Shown: positions 27,654-37,110 of the stretch, in pieces | How positions within the stretch are numbered: the stretch's first letter is position 1 | Layout of the letters: each line of letters begins with the position of its first letter | NCBI RefSeq assembly: GCF_900091505.1 | Contig: NZ_LT607409.1 | Location: forward strand, 496,001-560,000 | Origin: Micromonospora chokoriensis | Lineage (GTDB): Bacteria > Actinomycetota > Actinomycetes > Mycobacteriales > Micromonosporaceae | Reading direction: 5' to 3' | Length of the DNA: 64,000 nt | The notes under the pieces: model-generated | Seen by the model: only the letters and a program-made list of their open reading frames with translations | The model's database searches: none | Told to the model about the DNA's origin: nothing | Position numbers and translations under genes: made by a program

Positions 27654-28819
27654 CCACCCCGAACGGCGACGTCGTCGCACGGGCCGCCGAGGGTTTCACC
27701 AATCGGTACGGCGGCGAAGCGGCCGGCCGCTGGGCGGCTCCGGGCCGGGTCAACCTGATCGGCGAGCACACCGACTACAACGAGGGGTTCGTGCTGCCCT
27801 TCGCCCTGCCGCTGCGGACGGTGGTCGCCGCCGACCGGCAGGACGGCGAGCAGTGGACGGTCTGGTCCGAGCTCTCCGACGAGACCATCACCTTCGGCGC
27901 TGACGACGTCGCCGATCCAGGTCGGGTGACCGGCTGGGGCGCGTACGTCGCCGGGGTGGTCTGGGCGCTCCGCGAGGCAGGCCACCCGGTGCCGGGCGCC
28001 CGGCTGGCCATCGCCTCCGACGTACCACTGGGGTCCGGGCTCTCCTCGTCCGCCGCACTGGAGTCGGCGGTGTTGGCCGCCCTGCTCGACCTCGGTGGGC
28101 TGGAGCTGCCTCCGGAGCGGCAGCCCCGGCTGGCACAGCGGGCGGAGAACGTCTACGTCGGTGCGCCGACCGGCATCATGGACCAGTCCGCGGCGATCCG
28201 CTGCCGCGCCGGGCACGCCCTGTTCCTGGACTGCCGGGACGAGTCGGTCGAGCACATCCCGTTCGACCTGGACGCCGCCGGGCTGGCGGTCCTGGTCATC
28301 GACAGCCGAGCGCCGCACCGGCACGCCGACGGTGAGTACGCTGCCCGTCGCCGCTCCTGCGAGGCCGGGGCGAGCGCCCTCGGTGTCGCCGCGCTACGGG
28401 ACGTCGGCGTCGACCAGCTCGACGCCGCGCTGGCCCAGCTCGACGACGAGGAGACCCGGCGACGGGTTCGGCACGTGGTCACCGAGGACCAGCGCGTACT
28501 GGACACTGTGGCGCTGCTCCGGGCCGCCCGGGTCCGTGACATCGGCCCGCTGCTCACGGCCTCGCACGTCTCGATGCGTGACGACTTCGAGATCACCGTG
28601 CCGGAGATCGACACCGCGGTCGAGGCGGCGTTGTCGGCCGGCGCGTTGGGTGCCCGGATGACCGGCGGCGGTTTCGGAGGCTGTGTCCTCGCCCTGGTCG
28701 AGGCCGACCACGCCGACAAGGTCGCCGCCGCCGTCACGGCCGCGTACGCCGAACGGGGCTTCACCGCCCCCGGCACCGTGACGGTCCTCCCCTCCCCCGG
28801 CGCCACCCGCCTCCCCTGA
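27650..28819 (+). CDS. galK: Galactokinase
   Basis: GHMP kinase phosphorylating galactose to galactose-1-phosphate. The 389-residue protein has the galactokinase signature GRVNLIGEHTDYNEG near the N-terminus, the GHMP ATP-binding PLGSGLSSSAALE, MDQSAAI, and the third motif GARMTGGGFGGCVLALV. It overlaps galE by four bases. No galT is visible next to the pair in this window, so uridylyl transfer must be supplied from elsewhere. A 20-bp inverted repeat follows directly. Confidence 0.96.
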   Translation: MTTPNGDVVARAAEGFTNRYGGEAAGRWAAPGRVNLIGEHTDYNEGFVLPFALPLRTVVAADRQDGEQWTVWSELSDETITFGADDVADPGRVTGWGAYVAGVVWALREAGHPVPGARLAIASDVPLGSGLSSSAALESAVLAALLDLGGLELPPERQPRLAQRAENVYVGAPTGIMDQSAAIRCRAGHALFLDCRDESVEHIPFDLDAAGLAVLVIDSRAPHRHADGEYAARRRSCEAGASALGVAALRDVGVDQLDAALAQLDDEETRRRVRHVVTEDQRVLDTVALLRAARVRDIGPLLTASHVSMRDDFEITVPEIDTAVEAALSAGALGARMTGGGFGGCVLALVEADHADKVAAAVTAAYAERGFTAPGTVTVLPSPGATRLP

Positions 28820-28837
28820 CCCTGACCTGCCGCAGGC

Positions 28838-28891
28838 GATCAAGAGGTTTGCGTCAGTCCGGGCTCGGATTCTGACGCAAACCTCTTGATC
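28838..28891. repeat. 20-bp perfect inverted repeat after galK
   Basis: Arms GATCAAGAGGTTTGCGTCAG (28838-28857) and the exact complement (28872-28891) enclose a 14-base loop. It lies between convergent galK and cysN. It can act as a bidirectional terminator. Its low GC compared with its surroundings suggests a dispersed intergenic element rather than a terminator evolved in place. Confidence 0.75.
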
Positions 28892-28918
28892 ACCGGGGCG
28901 GAGCGGGGGCCGGGGGCC

Positions 28919-28973
28919 GGGTCGGGGGGTTGGGGGGTTGGGGTTGGGTTGGGGTTGGGGTTGGGCTGGGGTT
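28919..28973 (+). repeat. G-rich TTGGGG-type tract
   Basis: A run of G tracts separated by TT, including several consecutive TTGGGG units, fills the space up to the cysN stop codon. It resembles ciliate telomere repeats and has strong G-quadruplex potential on the plus strand. Confidence 0.7.
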
Positions 28974-30296
28974 TTAGCCGGCTTCGACGATCATGGCGGC
29001 GCCTACCGTGCGGTTGGTGGTCTCGTCGATGATGACGAAGCCTCCGGTGGTGCGGTTGCGCCGGTACTCGTCGGCCAGCAGCGGCACCGTCGTCCGCAGC
29101 CGCACCCGACCGATCTCGTTGAGCCGCAGCTCGTCGGCCGACTCGTCGCGGTGGAGCGAGTTGATGTCCAACCGGTAGTGCAGCCCGCGCACGATCGCCC
29201 GCGCCGAGCGGGTGGTGTGCTTGATCGCGTACCGGCCACCGACCCGCAGCGGGGTCGTCTCGTCCATCCAGCAGACCATCGCCTCGATGTCCTGGGCGAC
29301 CGCCGGCGCGTTGTTCGGCCGGCAGATCAGGTCGCCGCGGGAGATGTCGATCTCGTCGGCCAGTCGTACCGTCACGGACATCGGCGGGAACGCCTCCGCG
29401 ACCGGACCGTCGGCGGTCTCCACGGCGGCGATCCGGCTGGTGAAGCCGGACGGCAGCACCATCACCTCGTCACCCGGCTTGAGCACTCCGGAGGCGACCT
29501 GGCCGGCGTAGCCGCGGTAGTCGGTCACCGTCGTCGACTGCGGACGGATCACGTACTGCACCGGGAACCGGACGTCGACCAGGTTGCGGTCGCTGGCGAT
29601 GTGCACCCGCTCCAGGTGGTGCAGCAGCGACGGGCCCTCGTACCACGGCATGTTCTCCGACCGGGCGACGATGTTGTCACCGCGCAGCGCGGAGATCGGC
29701 ACCACGGTCAGGTCCGGTACGTCGAGCTTCGCCGCGAACGCGGTGAACTCGTCGGCGATCTGCTCGTAGATCTCCTGCGACCAGTCCACCAGGTCCATCT
29801 TGTTGACACAGAGGACCAGGTGCGGCACCCGCAGCAGGGAGCACAGGAACGCGTGCCGGCGGGACTGCTCGACCAGGCCCTTGCGCGCGTCCACCAGGAT
29901 CAGCGCCAGGTCGGCGGTGGACGCCCCGGTGACCATGTTGCGGGTGTACTGGATGTGCCCCGGGGTGTCGGCGATGATGAACTTCCGCCGTGGGGTGGCG
30001 AAGTAGCGGTACGCCACGTCGATGGTGATGCCCTGCTCCCGCTCGGCACGCAGGCCGTCGGTGAGCAGCGCCAGGTTGGTGTATTCGTCACCGCGGGCGG
30101 CGCTGACCGCCTCCACGGCGGCCAACTGGTCGGTGAACAGCGACTTGGTGTCGTAGAGCAGCCGGCCGATCAGAGTCGACTTGCCGTCGTCCACGCTGCC
30201 GGCGGTGGCGAACCGCAGCAGGTCCATCGCCCGGGCCTCCGGAGCGGCCCCGGTGACGGCCCGGTCCTCCGCATTCGCCATGGTCTCGGTGGTCAT
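28974..30296 (-). CDS. cysN: Sulfate adenylyltransferase large subunit (GTPase)
   Basis: The GTP-driven subunit of ATP sulfurylase, which with CysD makes adenosine 5'-phosphosulfate from sulfate and ATP. The 440-residue protein has the EF-Tu-like motifs G1 GSVDDGKST, G3 DTPGHIQY and G4 NKMD. Elongation-factor-like domains II and III follow. It lacks a fused CysC (APS kinase) domain, which would need a longer C-terminus. The start overlaps the cysD stop by one base. The stop lies next to the G-rich tract. Confidence 0.96.
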   Translation of the reverse strand: MTTETMANAEDRAVTGAAPEARAMDLLRFATAGSVDDGKSTLIGRLLYDTKSLFTDQLAAVEAVSAARGDEYTNLALLTDGLRAEREQGITIDVAYRYFATPRRKFIIADTPGHIQYTRNMVTGASTADLALILVDARKGLVEQSRRHAFLCSLLRVPHLVLCVNKMDLVDWSQEIYEQIADEFTAFAAKLDVPDLTVVPISALRGDNIVARSENMPWYEGPSLLHHLERVHIASDRNLVDVRFPVQYVIRPQSTTVTDYRGYAGQVASGVLKPGDEVMVLPSGFTSRIAAVETADGPVAEAFPPMSVTVRLADEIDISRGDLICRPNNAPAVAQDIEAMVCWMDETTPLRVGGRYAIKHTTRSARAIVRGLHYRLDINSLHRDESADELRLNEIGRVRLRTTVPLLADEYRRNRTTGGFVIIDETTNRTVGAAMIVEAG

Positions 30297-31207
30297 CAGA
30301 AATAGCCCTCCCGCTTGCGGTCCTCCATGGCGGCCTCGCTGACCCGGTCGTCACCACGGGTCGCGCCGCGCTCGGTGATCCGGGTGGCCGCCACCTCCTC
30401 GATGACCTTCTCCACGGTGTCCGCGTCGGAACGGACGGCGGCGGTGCAGGAGGCGTCGCCGACGGTGCGGTAGCGCACCTGCTCCTTGAACCGTTCCTCG
30501 CCCGCCCGGGGGCGGAAGAACTCGTTGACCGCGTACAGCATGCCGTCCCGCTCGATCACCTCACGCTCGTGCGCGTAGTAGATCGAGGGCAGCGGGATGT
30601 GTTCCCTGGCGATGTAGTGCCAGACGTCCAACTCGGTCCAGTTGGACAGCGGGAAGACCCGGATCGACTCGCCGGGGTGGTGCCGGCCGTTGTACAGCGA
30701 CCACAGCTCCGGCCGCTGGTTCTTCGGGTCCCACTGGCCGAACTCGTCACGGAAGCTGAAGACCCGCTCCTTCGCGCGGGCCTTCTCCTCGTCTCGGCGA
30801 GCCCCACCGAAGAGCGCGTCGAAGCGGTGCCTCTCCACGGCGTCCAACAGCACCGGCGTCTGGATCCGGTTGCGCATGCCGTCGCCGGACTCCCGGACCA
30901 TCCCGCTCGCCAGGGCTTCCGGCACGCTCGCGATCACGAGCTGCAACCCCAGCTCGGCGACCCGCTGGTCGCGGTATTCCAGGACCTCGGGGAAGTTGTG
31001 CCCGGTGTCGACATGCATGACGGGGAAGGGGATGTTGGCCGGGGCGAACGCCTTCTGCGCCAGTCGCAGCATGACGATCGAGTCCTTGCCGCCGGAGAAG
31101 AGCAGCACCGGGCGTTCCATTTCGGCGACCACCTCGCGCATCACGAAGATGCTCTCCGCCTCCAGGGCGTCCAGGTGGGAGACCCGGTACGCCGCCGGGG
31201 TGGTCAT
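30296..31207 (-). CDS. cysD: Sulfate adenylyltransferase small subunit
   Basis: The catalytic PP-loop subunit of ATP sulfurylase. The protein of about 303 residues has the PP-loop LLFSGGKDSIVML, HVDTGHNFPE, and ARAKERVFSFRDEFGQWDPK. The typical C-terminal RYRTVGDASCTAAV ends with KREGYF. ATG 31207 (MTTPAAYRVSHLDAL) is chosen; the longer frame upstream carries an atypical leader. It lies 75 bases downstream of the CysQ-like gene and overlaps cysN, so the three form one sulfur-assimilation operon. Confidence 0.96.
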   Translation of the reverse strand: MTTPAAYRVSHLDALEAESIFVMREVVAEMERPVLLFSGGKDSIVMLRLAQKAFAPANIPFPVMHVDTGHNFPEVLEYRDQRVAELGLQLVIASVPEALASGMVRESGDGMRNRIQTPVLLDAVERHRFDALFGGARRDEEKARAKERVFSFRDEFGQWDPKNQRPELWSLYNGRHHPGESIRVFPLSNWTELDVWHYIAREHIPLPSIYYAHEREVIERDGMLYAVNEFFRPRAGEERFKEQVRYRTVGDASCTAAVRSDADTVEKVIEEVAATRITERGATRGDDRVSEAAMEDRKREGYF

Positions 31208-31282
31208 GACACCGACTCGATTCGCTCGATCATCCGATTTCCAGACCTTTCCGGTCGGACATGTCAAGAAAGTGCGCTCAGG

Positions 31283-32113
31283 TTACCCGGAATGTCTCTG
31301 CAACGCTGCAAGCAACCGGGTGGCGAGATCCTTGCGGCAGACCAGAAGGTCCGGCAGACGCGGATCCGCCTCGTTGTATCTCAGCGCAGATCCGTCGATC
31401 CGGGAAGCGTGTAGTCCGGTGGCCGTCGCCACAGCGACCGGGGCAGCCGAATCCCACTCGTACTGCCCGCCGGCGTGGATGTACGCGTCGACCTCGCCGG
31501 TGACCACGGCGGCGATCTTCGCTCCGGCCGAACCCATCGGCACCAGGTGCGCCCCGACGTCCTCGGCCAGGTCGGTGAGGAAGACCGGCGGCCGGCTCCG
31601 GCTCGCCGCCAGGCGGATCTTCCGCTCGCCGGCCGTCGCCGCCTCCACAGTCATCGGCGGGTACGCCGGCGGGTAGTCGGTGCCCAGCACCCGGTGCTGC
31701 GCCGGCAGGCCGACCGCCCCGGCGACCAGCCCGTGCGGGCTCGGCGCGTTACGCGCCCAGAGCGCCACGTGCACCGCCCAGTCCGAGCGGCCCTCCTCGG
31801 AGAACTCCCGGGTGCCGTCCAACGGGTCGATGATCCACACCCGGTCGGCGGTCAACCGCGACACCGCCCCGGTGTTCACCTCTGCCGCCCAGGCCAACCG
31901 CGAGCCCTCGTCCTCCTCGGAGAGCACCGCGTCGCCCGGTCGCCACTTCGCCAACTCCGTGCGGATCAGGTCGTGCGACACCTTGTCCCCGGCCGACTTC
32001 AGCGCGCCGGAGTCCGCGAAACCCATCTCCGTACGCAGGTCGAGCAACGCCTGCCCGGCCCGGGACGCCAGCCATCGGGCGAACGCGCCATCGATCATCG
32101 GAGGACTGCTCAT
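31283..32113 (-). CDS. CysQ-like 3'(2'),5'-bisphosphate nucleotidase (inositol-phosphatase family)
   Basis: A 276-residue metal-dependent phosphatase. SEEDEG supplies the first acidic metal ligands, VWIIDPLDGTREF is the family signature, and YEWDSAAPVAVA is the second. In the CysQ group this enzyme removes 3'-phosphate from PAP (and PAPS) to relieve inhibition of sulfate assimilation. Some relatives also hydrolyse inositol or fructose bisphosphates, so activity is inferred from context. It is the first gene of a run leading to cysD and cysN, which strengthens the CysQ reading. Confidence 0.88.
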   Translation of the reverse strand: MSSPPMIDGAFARWLASRAGQALLDLRTEMGFADSGALKSAGDKVSHDLIRTELAKWRPGDAVLSEEDEGSRLAWAAEVNTGAVSRLTADRVWIIDPLDGTREFSEEGRSDWAVHVALWARNAPSPHGLVAGAVGLPAQHRVLGTDYPPAYPPMTVEAATAGERKIRLAASRSRPPVFLTDLAEDVGAHLVPMGSAGAKIAAVVTGEVDAYIHAGGQYEWDSAAPVAVATATGLHASRIDGSALRYNEADPRLPDLLVCRKDLATRLLAALQRHSG

Positions 32114-32293
32114 CTGCCCGCTCCCGTCGCCTCGCCGCGACCCGTGCCCCGCACAGGCCGATTCGCCGCGACCCGCGTCGCCGGTCGCGGCACGCCGAAA
32201 GGCGCAGACTACCGGCCCATAGTTTCCGATCCGGTACGCCTCGCCCGGCCAGAACCGGTCAAGAGGTCGCGATTCGGGCCTCTCGCCCCAGCC

Positions 32294-32884
32294 TCAAATG
32301 CCGTGGTAGAGGTTCTGCGTCGGCTCCACGCCCTTGACGATCACCGACTCCACCACGTCGGCGGCCCGGTCCACCAGGAAATCCAGCTCCTTACGCTCCG
32401 TCGCGCCAAAATCCGACAGCACGTAATCCGCCGGATCCTGCCGCCCCGGCGGTCGGCCGACGCCGAACCGCACCCGCGCGTAGTCCTTCGTGCCCAACGA
32501 CTTCGACATCGACCGCAGGCCGTTGTGCCCACCCTCGCCGCCGCCGAACTTCACCCGCACCTGGCCGTAGGAGATGTCCAGTTCGTCGTGCACCGCGATC
32601 ACCTGCGCCGCCGGCACCTTGTAGAACTGCGCCAGGGCCGCCACCGGGCCACCGGACAGGTTCATGTACGTCAGTGGCTTCACCAGCACCAGCTTCGGCC
32701 CACCGAACCCCAGCCGCCCCTCGGCCACCTCGGCCACCGCCCGCTTGTGCCGCCCGAACCGGGCCCCGACCCGGCCGGCCAGCAGGTCGGCCACCATGAA
32801 GCCGACGTTGTGCCGGTTCCCGGCGTACTCCCGACCGGGGTTGCCCAGGCCGACCACCAGCCACGGCCCCGCCTCGTCCGTCAC
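32294..32884 (-). CDS. pth: Peptidyl-tRNA hydrolase
   Basis: Cleaves peptidyl-tRNA released from stalled ribosomes. The protein of about 196 residues begins [22 protein letters not shown], which contains the catalytic His. [15 protein letters not shown] and the catalytic-site [18 protein letters not shown] follow, then [14 protein letters not shown] and [11 protein letters not shown] 32884 is chosen for its normal N-terminus, with GGAGGG upstream; an ATG nine codons earlier is possible. It follows the L25 gene, the usual order in bacteria. Confidence 0.96.
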   Translation of the reverse strand: MTDEAGPWLVVGLGNPGREYAGNRHNVGFMVADLLAGRVGARFGRHKRAVAEVAEGRLGFGGPKLVLVKPLTYMNLSGGPVAALAQFYKVPAAQVIAVHDELDISYGQVRVKFGGGEGGHNGLRSMSKSLGTKDYARVRFGVGRPPGRQDPADYVLSDFGATERKELDFLVDRAADVVESVIVKGVEPTQNLYHGI

Positions 32885-32977
32885 GACCTGTCCCTCCCGA
32901 CGCCCATCCACCGACTCCCGATACGCCGACAGGCGCCCCCGACCATCCGGGGACGCCTGTCGCAGAGTACGAACCGA

Positions 32978-33676
32978 TCAGGCCTCGGTGCGCGCCTCGG
33001 AGCTCTCGTCGCCCTCGGCGGCCGGAGCGGCGTCCGCGCCCTCGGAGCCCTCGGTGGCCTCGCCGACCTCGGCCTCGGCCTCGTCGGTGGCAACCTCGAC
33101 CTCGGGCAGCGTCGCCTCGAGCTGCTCGGCGGTGGGGGCGGCGGTCACCGACGCGACCGTCAGGTCCGAGTCGGCGGCCAGCTCGACGCCGGTCGGCAGC
33201 TCGACGTCACCGGCGGTCACCTGGGTGCCCGCCTCCAGGCCCTCGATCGAGGCCTCGAGGTGGTCCGGCACCTTGGTGGCGTCGGCGGTCACCGAGAGGG
33301 TGTCGTGGTCGTGCACGATCAGGGTGTCCCGCGCGGCCTCGCCGGTCAGCTGGACCGGAACCTCGACGGTGACCTTCTCGCCCCGACGCACCAGGAGCAG
33401 GTCGACGTGCTCGAAGGTGTCGCGGATCGGGTCACGCTGGATCGCCTTCGGCAGGGCCAGCACCTGGGTGCCGTCGGTGATGTCGATCGCGAAGAGCTGG
33501 TTGGCACCACCCTTGCGGATCGCGGCGGCGAACTCCCGCGACGGCAGCGCGATGTGCTTGGGCTTCTCGCCGTGGCCGTACAGCACGGCAGGCACCTTGC
33601 CGGCCCGGCGGGTACGACGGGCACCACCCTTGCCGAACTCGGTGCGGGGCTCGGCGCTGATCTTTACCTCGGACAC
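32978..33676 (-). CDS. rplY: 50S ribosomal protein L25 (CTC type)
   Basis: A 5S rRNA-binding ribosomal protein, also known as a general stress protein in the CTC form. The protein of about 232 residues starts SEVKISAEPRTEFGKGGARR and has RAGKVPAVLYGHGEKPKHI (the 5S contact region). A C-terminal beta domain follows, then a long acidic Ala/Glu tail. The GTG start at 33676 has AGGAG 8 bases upstream. The open frame extends upstream without support. It lies between prs and pth, a common arrangement. Confidence 0.95.
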   Translation of the reverse strand: MSEVKISAEPRTEFGKGGARRTRRAGKVPAVLYGHGEKPKHIALPSREFAAAIRKGGANQLFAIDITDGTQVLALPKAIQRDPIRDTFEHVDLLLVRRGEKVTVEVPVQLTGEAARDTLIVHDHDTLSVTADATKVPDHLEASIEGLEAGTQVTAGDVELPTGVELAADSDLTVASVTAAPTAEQLEATLPEVEVATDEAEAEVGEATEGSEGADAAPAAEGDESSEARTEA

Positions 33677-33940
33677 GGGGAAACTCCTGATGCTTTTCGC
33701 TGCGGCGGCTTGTCGTCTGGCGGTGCTGGGGCGAGGGGCTCGCTGGGGCTCATGCGTCTTGAACGACTGCCCGGAGCACCGCGTCGATGACGGTGCCTCC
33801 GTGCGGCGCTTTTCAGCGGCCCGCCGGGCACCCTCGCCGTGGCAACCGCACCAGTCTACCCGAGCTGTTTCCAGGGTTTGCGGCAGTCCCCGTTCACGGC
33901 TCCAGACCGGCGCGTGGGTGGTGCTCCCACCAGCGCGCCG

Positions 33941-34003
33941 GCCCCGTTTCCACCAGTGTGACAGCCCCGCCCCCGTCGGCATGCCGACTGGCGGAAACGG
34001 GGC
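33941..34003. terminator. Hairpin downstream of prs
   Basis: A 17-base arm at 33941-33957 pairs with 33987-34003 with one mismatch; the paired core includes GCCCCGTTTCC. It lies eight bases past the prs stop on the minus strand. Another stem, CCGGCGCG paired with CGCGCCGG (33907-33941), comes immediately after. Together they would end the glmU-prs message before rplY. Confidence 0.6.
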
Positions 34004-34010
34004 GGGACGG

Positions 34011-34991
34011 TCAGCTCAGGCCGCCGAAGAGGGTGGTCACCGAACCGTCGTCGAAGACCTCCCGGATCGCCCGCGCGAGCAGCGGCGCGATCGACAGCAC
34101 AGTCAGCTTGTCCAGCTGCTTCTCCGGCGGGAGCGGCAACGTGTTGGTCACCACGATCTCGCTGATCGAGCTGTTCTTCAGCCGTTCGGTGGCCGGGTCG
34201 GACAGCAGCGCGTGGGTGGACGCGACCACGATCTCCGCCGCGCCCTGCTCCTTGAGGATGTCGGCGGCCTTGGCGATCGTGCCACCGGTGTCGATCATGT
34301 CGTCGACGATCAGGCAGACCCGACCCTCCACCTCGCCGACCACGCGGTTCGCCACGACCTGATTGGGCTTCAACGGGTCCCGGGTCTTGTGGATGAACGC
34401 CAGTGGGCAACCGCCCAGCCGGTCGGTCCACCGCTCGGCCACCCGCACCCGGCCCGAGTCGGGCGCCACCACTGTCATCGGCCGGCCGGCGTACTTGTGT
34501 TCCACATACTCGGCCAGGATGTCCATGGCGAAGAGGTGGTCCACCGGACCGTCGAAGAAGCCCTGGATCTGCGCGGTGTGCAGGTCGACGGTGAGGATGC
34601 GGTTCGCGCCCGCGGTCTTCAACAGGTCCGCCACCAGGCGGGCCGAGATCGGCTCCCGACCCCGGTGCTTCTTGTCCTGACGCGCGTACGGGTAGAACGG
34701 CAGCACCACGGTGATCCGCTTGGCGGACCCCCGCTTCAGCGCGTCCACCATGATCAGGGTCTCCATGACCCAGGTGTTCACCCCGTGCGTGACGGACTGC
34801 ACCACGAAGGCGTCCGAACCACGTACCGAGTCCTTGAAGCGTACGAAGATCTCGCCGTTGGCGAACTCGTACGCGTCGGCCGGGGTCGGCGCGACGCCGA
34901 GCACCTCGCCGATCTCCTTGGCCAACTCCGGAAAGCCACGTCCGGAAAAGAGCATCAGGCTTTTGCGGTTTTCGGCGACGATGCTGCCCAT
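34011..34991 (-). CDS. prs: Ribose-phosphate pyrophosphokinase (PRPP synthetase)
   Basis: Makes PRPP from ribose-5-phosphate and ATP for nucleotide, histidine and tryptophan synthesis. The protein of about 326 residues opens SLMLFSGRGFPELAKEI and has FANGEIFVRFKDSVRG and YPYARQDKKHRGREPI (ATP loop). DLHTAQIQGFFDGPVDHL and the PRPP signature VCLIVDDMIDTGGTIAKAA follow. ATG 34991 gives the standard length. The frame runs 12 codons further upstream but has no better start. It is directly downstream of glmU. Confidence 0.97.
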   Translation of the reverse strand: MGSIVAENRKSLMLFSGRGFPELAKEIGEVLGVAPTPADAYEFANGEIFVRFKDSVRGSDAFVVQSVTHGVNTWVMETLIMVDALKRGSAKRITVVLPFYPYARQDKKHRGREPISARLVADLLKTAGANRILTVDLHTAQIQGFFDGPVDHLFAMDILAEYVEHKYAGRPMTVVAPDSGRVRVAERWTDRLGGCPLAFIHKTRDPLKPNQVVANRVVGEVEGRVCLIVDDMIDTGGTIAKAADILKEQGAAEIVVASTHALLSDPATERLKNSSISEIVVTNTLPLPPEKQLDKLTVLSIAPLLARAIREVFDDGSVTTLFGGLS

Positions 34992-35049
34992 GGGCCCGTC
35001 TGCTCCCGTTATGTCGGCGGTACCCAACCCGGTGGTGGTGGGTCAGGGA

Positions 35050-36609
35050 CTATTCGGTTGCAGTATCTCCCGGGCCGGACGCGCCGCCCACCGTCTCGGT
35101 CACCCCGTGGATTGCCTCACTGTCGCTTGCGGTGCCGGGTGCCACCGGCGCACCCTTCGCGTCGCCGACTCGATGCGCACCCTTCGCATCGACGGCCCGC
35201 TGCGCCGCCTCGGCCGCTGCCGTGCCGGCGCGGCGCTTCACCACCCAGCCCTCGATGTTGCGCTGGCGGGCCCGGGCGACACCCATCGCACCCGCCGGCA
35301 CGTCGTCGACGATGACCGAGCCGGCCGCCGTGTACGCGCCGTCGCCGACCTCGACCGGCGCCACAAACATGTTGTCCGCCCCGGTGCGGGCGTGGCTGCC
35401 GATGACGGTGTGGTGCTTGTTCACCCCGTCGTAGTTCACGAAGACCGACGCCGCGCCGATGTTGGTGTGCTCACCGATCGTCGCGTCACCCACGTACGTC
35501 AGGTGCGGCACCTTGGAGCCCGCGCCGATCTGCGTGTTCTTCACCTCGACGAACGTGCCGACCTTCGCCTTCTCGGCGAGCCGTGCGGCCGGCCGCAGGT
35601 ACGCGTAGGGCCCGACGGTGGCGCCGGCGCCCACCTCGGCGCCGACGGCGTGGCTTCTGACCACCGACGCGGCGGGGCCGACGACCGTGTCGACGAGCGT
35701 GACGTCCGGCCCGATCAGCGCGCCCGCGCCGACCACCGTTGCTCCGCGCAGCTGGGTGTTCTGGTCGACCACGGCGTCGCGGTCCAGGGCGACCGTCACG
35801 TCGATCCAGGTGGTCGCCGGGTCGAGCAGGCTCACCCCGGTGCGCATCCAGGCCTCGTTGACCCGGTCGCGCAGCAGCCGGCGCAGCGTCGCCAACTCCA
35901 CCCGGTCGTTGCAGCCCAACGTCTCGACGTGGTCGACGGCCACGTGCACCGCGACCGGCTCGCCGGCCGCGCGGAGCAGGCCGAAGACGTCGGTCAGGTA
36001 CTCCTCGCCCTGGTCGTTGTCGGTGGAGAGCTTGCCCAGCGCCTCGCGCAGCCGCACCGCGTCGAACGCGTAGATGCCGGCGTTGATCTCCCGGATCGCC
36101 CGTTGCGTCGCGTCGGCGTCGCGCTCCTCGACGATCTGCTCCAGGCGGCCGTCCGCGTCCCGGACGATCCGGCCGAGCCCCGTCGGGTCGGGCACCTCGG
36201 CGGCGAGCACGGTCGCCGCCGCGGCGGCCTCCTCGTGTGCGGTCACCAGCGCGCCGACCGTCTCGGGTCGCAGCAGCGGCACGTCCCCGTTGATCACCAC
36301 GACGGTGCCGGCTCCGTCCGGGACGGCGTCCAGCGCGATCCGTACGGCGTGGCCGGTGCCGAGCTGCTCGGCCTGGAGCACGGGCGTGGCGTCCGGTGCG
36401 ACAGTGGAGAGGTGCGCCCGGACCTGGTCGGCGCCGTGCCCAACGACGACGACGGTGCGGTCCGCGGCGAGCGGCGCGGCGGCGCTCAGCACGTGACCGA
36501 GCAGTGTCCGACCGAGCAGCGGGTGCAGCACCTTGGGCAGTGTCGACTTCATCCGCTTGCCCTCACCGGCGGCGAGCACGACGACGGTACGGAGGTGGGG
36601 CTGGGGCAC
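35050..36609 (-). CDS. glmU: Bifunctional GlmU (GlcN-1-P acetyltransferase / UDP-GlcNAc pyrophosphorylase)
   Basis: Makes UDP-N-acetylglucosamine, the precursor of peptidoglycan. The N-terminal uridyltransferase half has [20 protein letters not shown], then [10 protein letters not shown] and [11 protein letters not shown]. The C-terminal half has left-handed beta-helix hexapeptide repeats ([36 protein letters not shown]) and the acetyl-CoA site [13 protein letters not shown]. At 519 residues it carries a longer disordered tail than E. coli GlmU, as other actinobacteria do. The start is GTG. A tRNA gene lies about 110 bases upstream on the same strand. Confidence 0.96.
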   Translation of the reverse strand: MPQPHLRTVVVLAAGEGKRMKSTLPKVLHPLLGRTLLGHVLSAAAPLAADRTVVVVGHGADQVRAHLSTVAPDATPVLQAEQLGTGHAVRIALDAVPDGAGTVVVINGDVPLLRPETVGALVTAHEEAAAAATVLAAEVPDPTGLGRIVRDADGRLEQIVEERDADATQRAIREINAGIYAFDAVRLREALGKLSTDNDQGEEYLTDVFGLLRAAGEPVAVHVAVDHVETLGCNDRVELATLRRLLRDRVNEAWMRTGVSLLDPATTWIDVTVALDRDAVVDQNTQLRGATVVGAGALIGPDVTLVDTVVGPAASVVRSHAVGAEVGAGATVGPYAYLRPAARLAEKAKVGTFVEVKNTQIGAGSKVPHLTYVGDATIGEHTNIGAASVFVNYDGVNKHHTVIGSHARTGADNMFVAPVEVGDGAYTAAGSVIVDDVPAGAMGVARARQRNIEGWVVKRRAGTAAAEAAQRAVDAKGAHRVGDAKGAPVAPGTASDSEAIHGVTETVGGASGPGDTATE

Positions 36610-36719
36610 GACGTGGCTCCCGTCGGGACGGCGGACACTCTCGCGGCCATGCTAGCTGCGGGGCCTGTCGCGTCTTCCTCTTACCCCCACCGGACCCTAA
36701 AACGGGCGCAGATGGACAG

Positions 36720-36791
36720 CTCGGCCGCCAGGGTTCGAACCTGAAATACGGGTACCAAAGACCCGGGTGTTGCCAGTTACACCACGGCCGA
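36720..36791 (-). tRNA. tRNA-Gln (anticodon TTG)
   Basis: Read on the minus strand, a 7-bp acceptor stem TCGGCCG/CGGCCGA, a D arm, the anticodon stem CGGGT/ACCCG around CTTTGGT (anticodon TTG), and a T arm with GGTTCGAACC are all present. The discriminator base is G. CCA is not encoded, because the next bases read CTG. A TAAGGT about 50 bases upstream may be its -10 box. Confidence 0.95.
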
Positions 36792-37042
36792 TCAACGATG
36801 CGAGCGCGTCGCATCCGGGGCGACGAGCACCCCGCCGGCTACACCTTAGCGTCCCGAGCGTCGGACGCCATCGCTCATTCCACCCCGCCCCGCCCAACCC
36901 CCGCCCCGGACAGTCACCGGCACCCCCGGTCCGGTACTCCCGACGCCGTGCGACGGCACCACGACCCACCACCGCCCAAACGGCCTTGACCTGCTGGTTC
37001 GCCCGAGTATCCGAGGGTCGCTCGAAACTTCCCCGTGCGATC
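36792..37042. other. Intergenic region between tRNA-Gln and the desaturase
   Basis: C-rich sequence with no gene that I can support. It should hold the tRNA promoter on the minus strand and part of the desaturase promoter on the plus strand. Confidence 0.4.
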
Positions 37043-37079
37043 TACGGTGCCGTAAGTTACGGTGACGTAGGCGTAACTT
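37043..37079. promoter_or_regulatory. Double palindrome upstream of the desaturase
   Basis: TACGGTGCCGTA (37043-37054) is a near-perfect palindrome. Immediately after it AAGTTACG (37054-37061) is mirrored by CGTAACTT (37072-37079) around 10 bases. They sit 30-70 bases before the desaturase ATG, where a repressor would block transcription. The TetR-family gene just downstream is the natural candidate to bind them. Confidence 0.55.
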
Positions 37080-37110
37080 CGTGATCGTCACCATCCCCCT
37101 GCGAGGTCCC

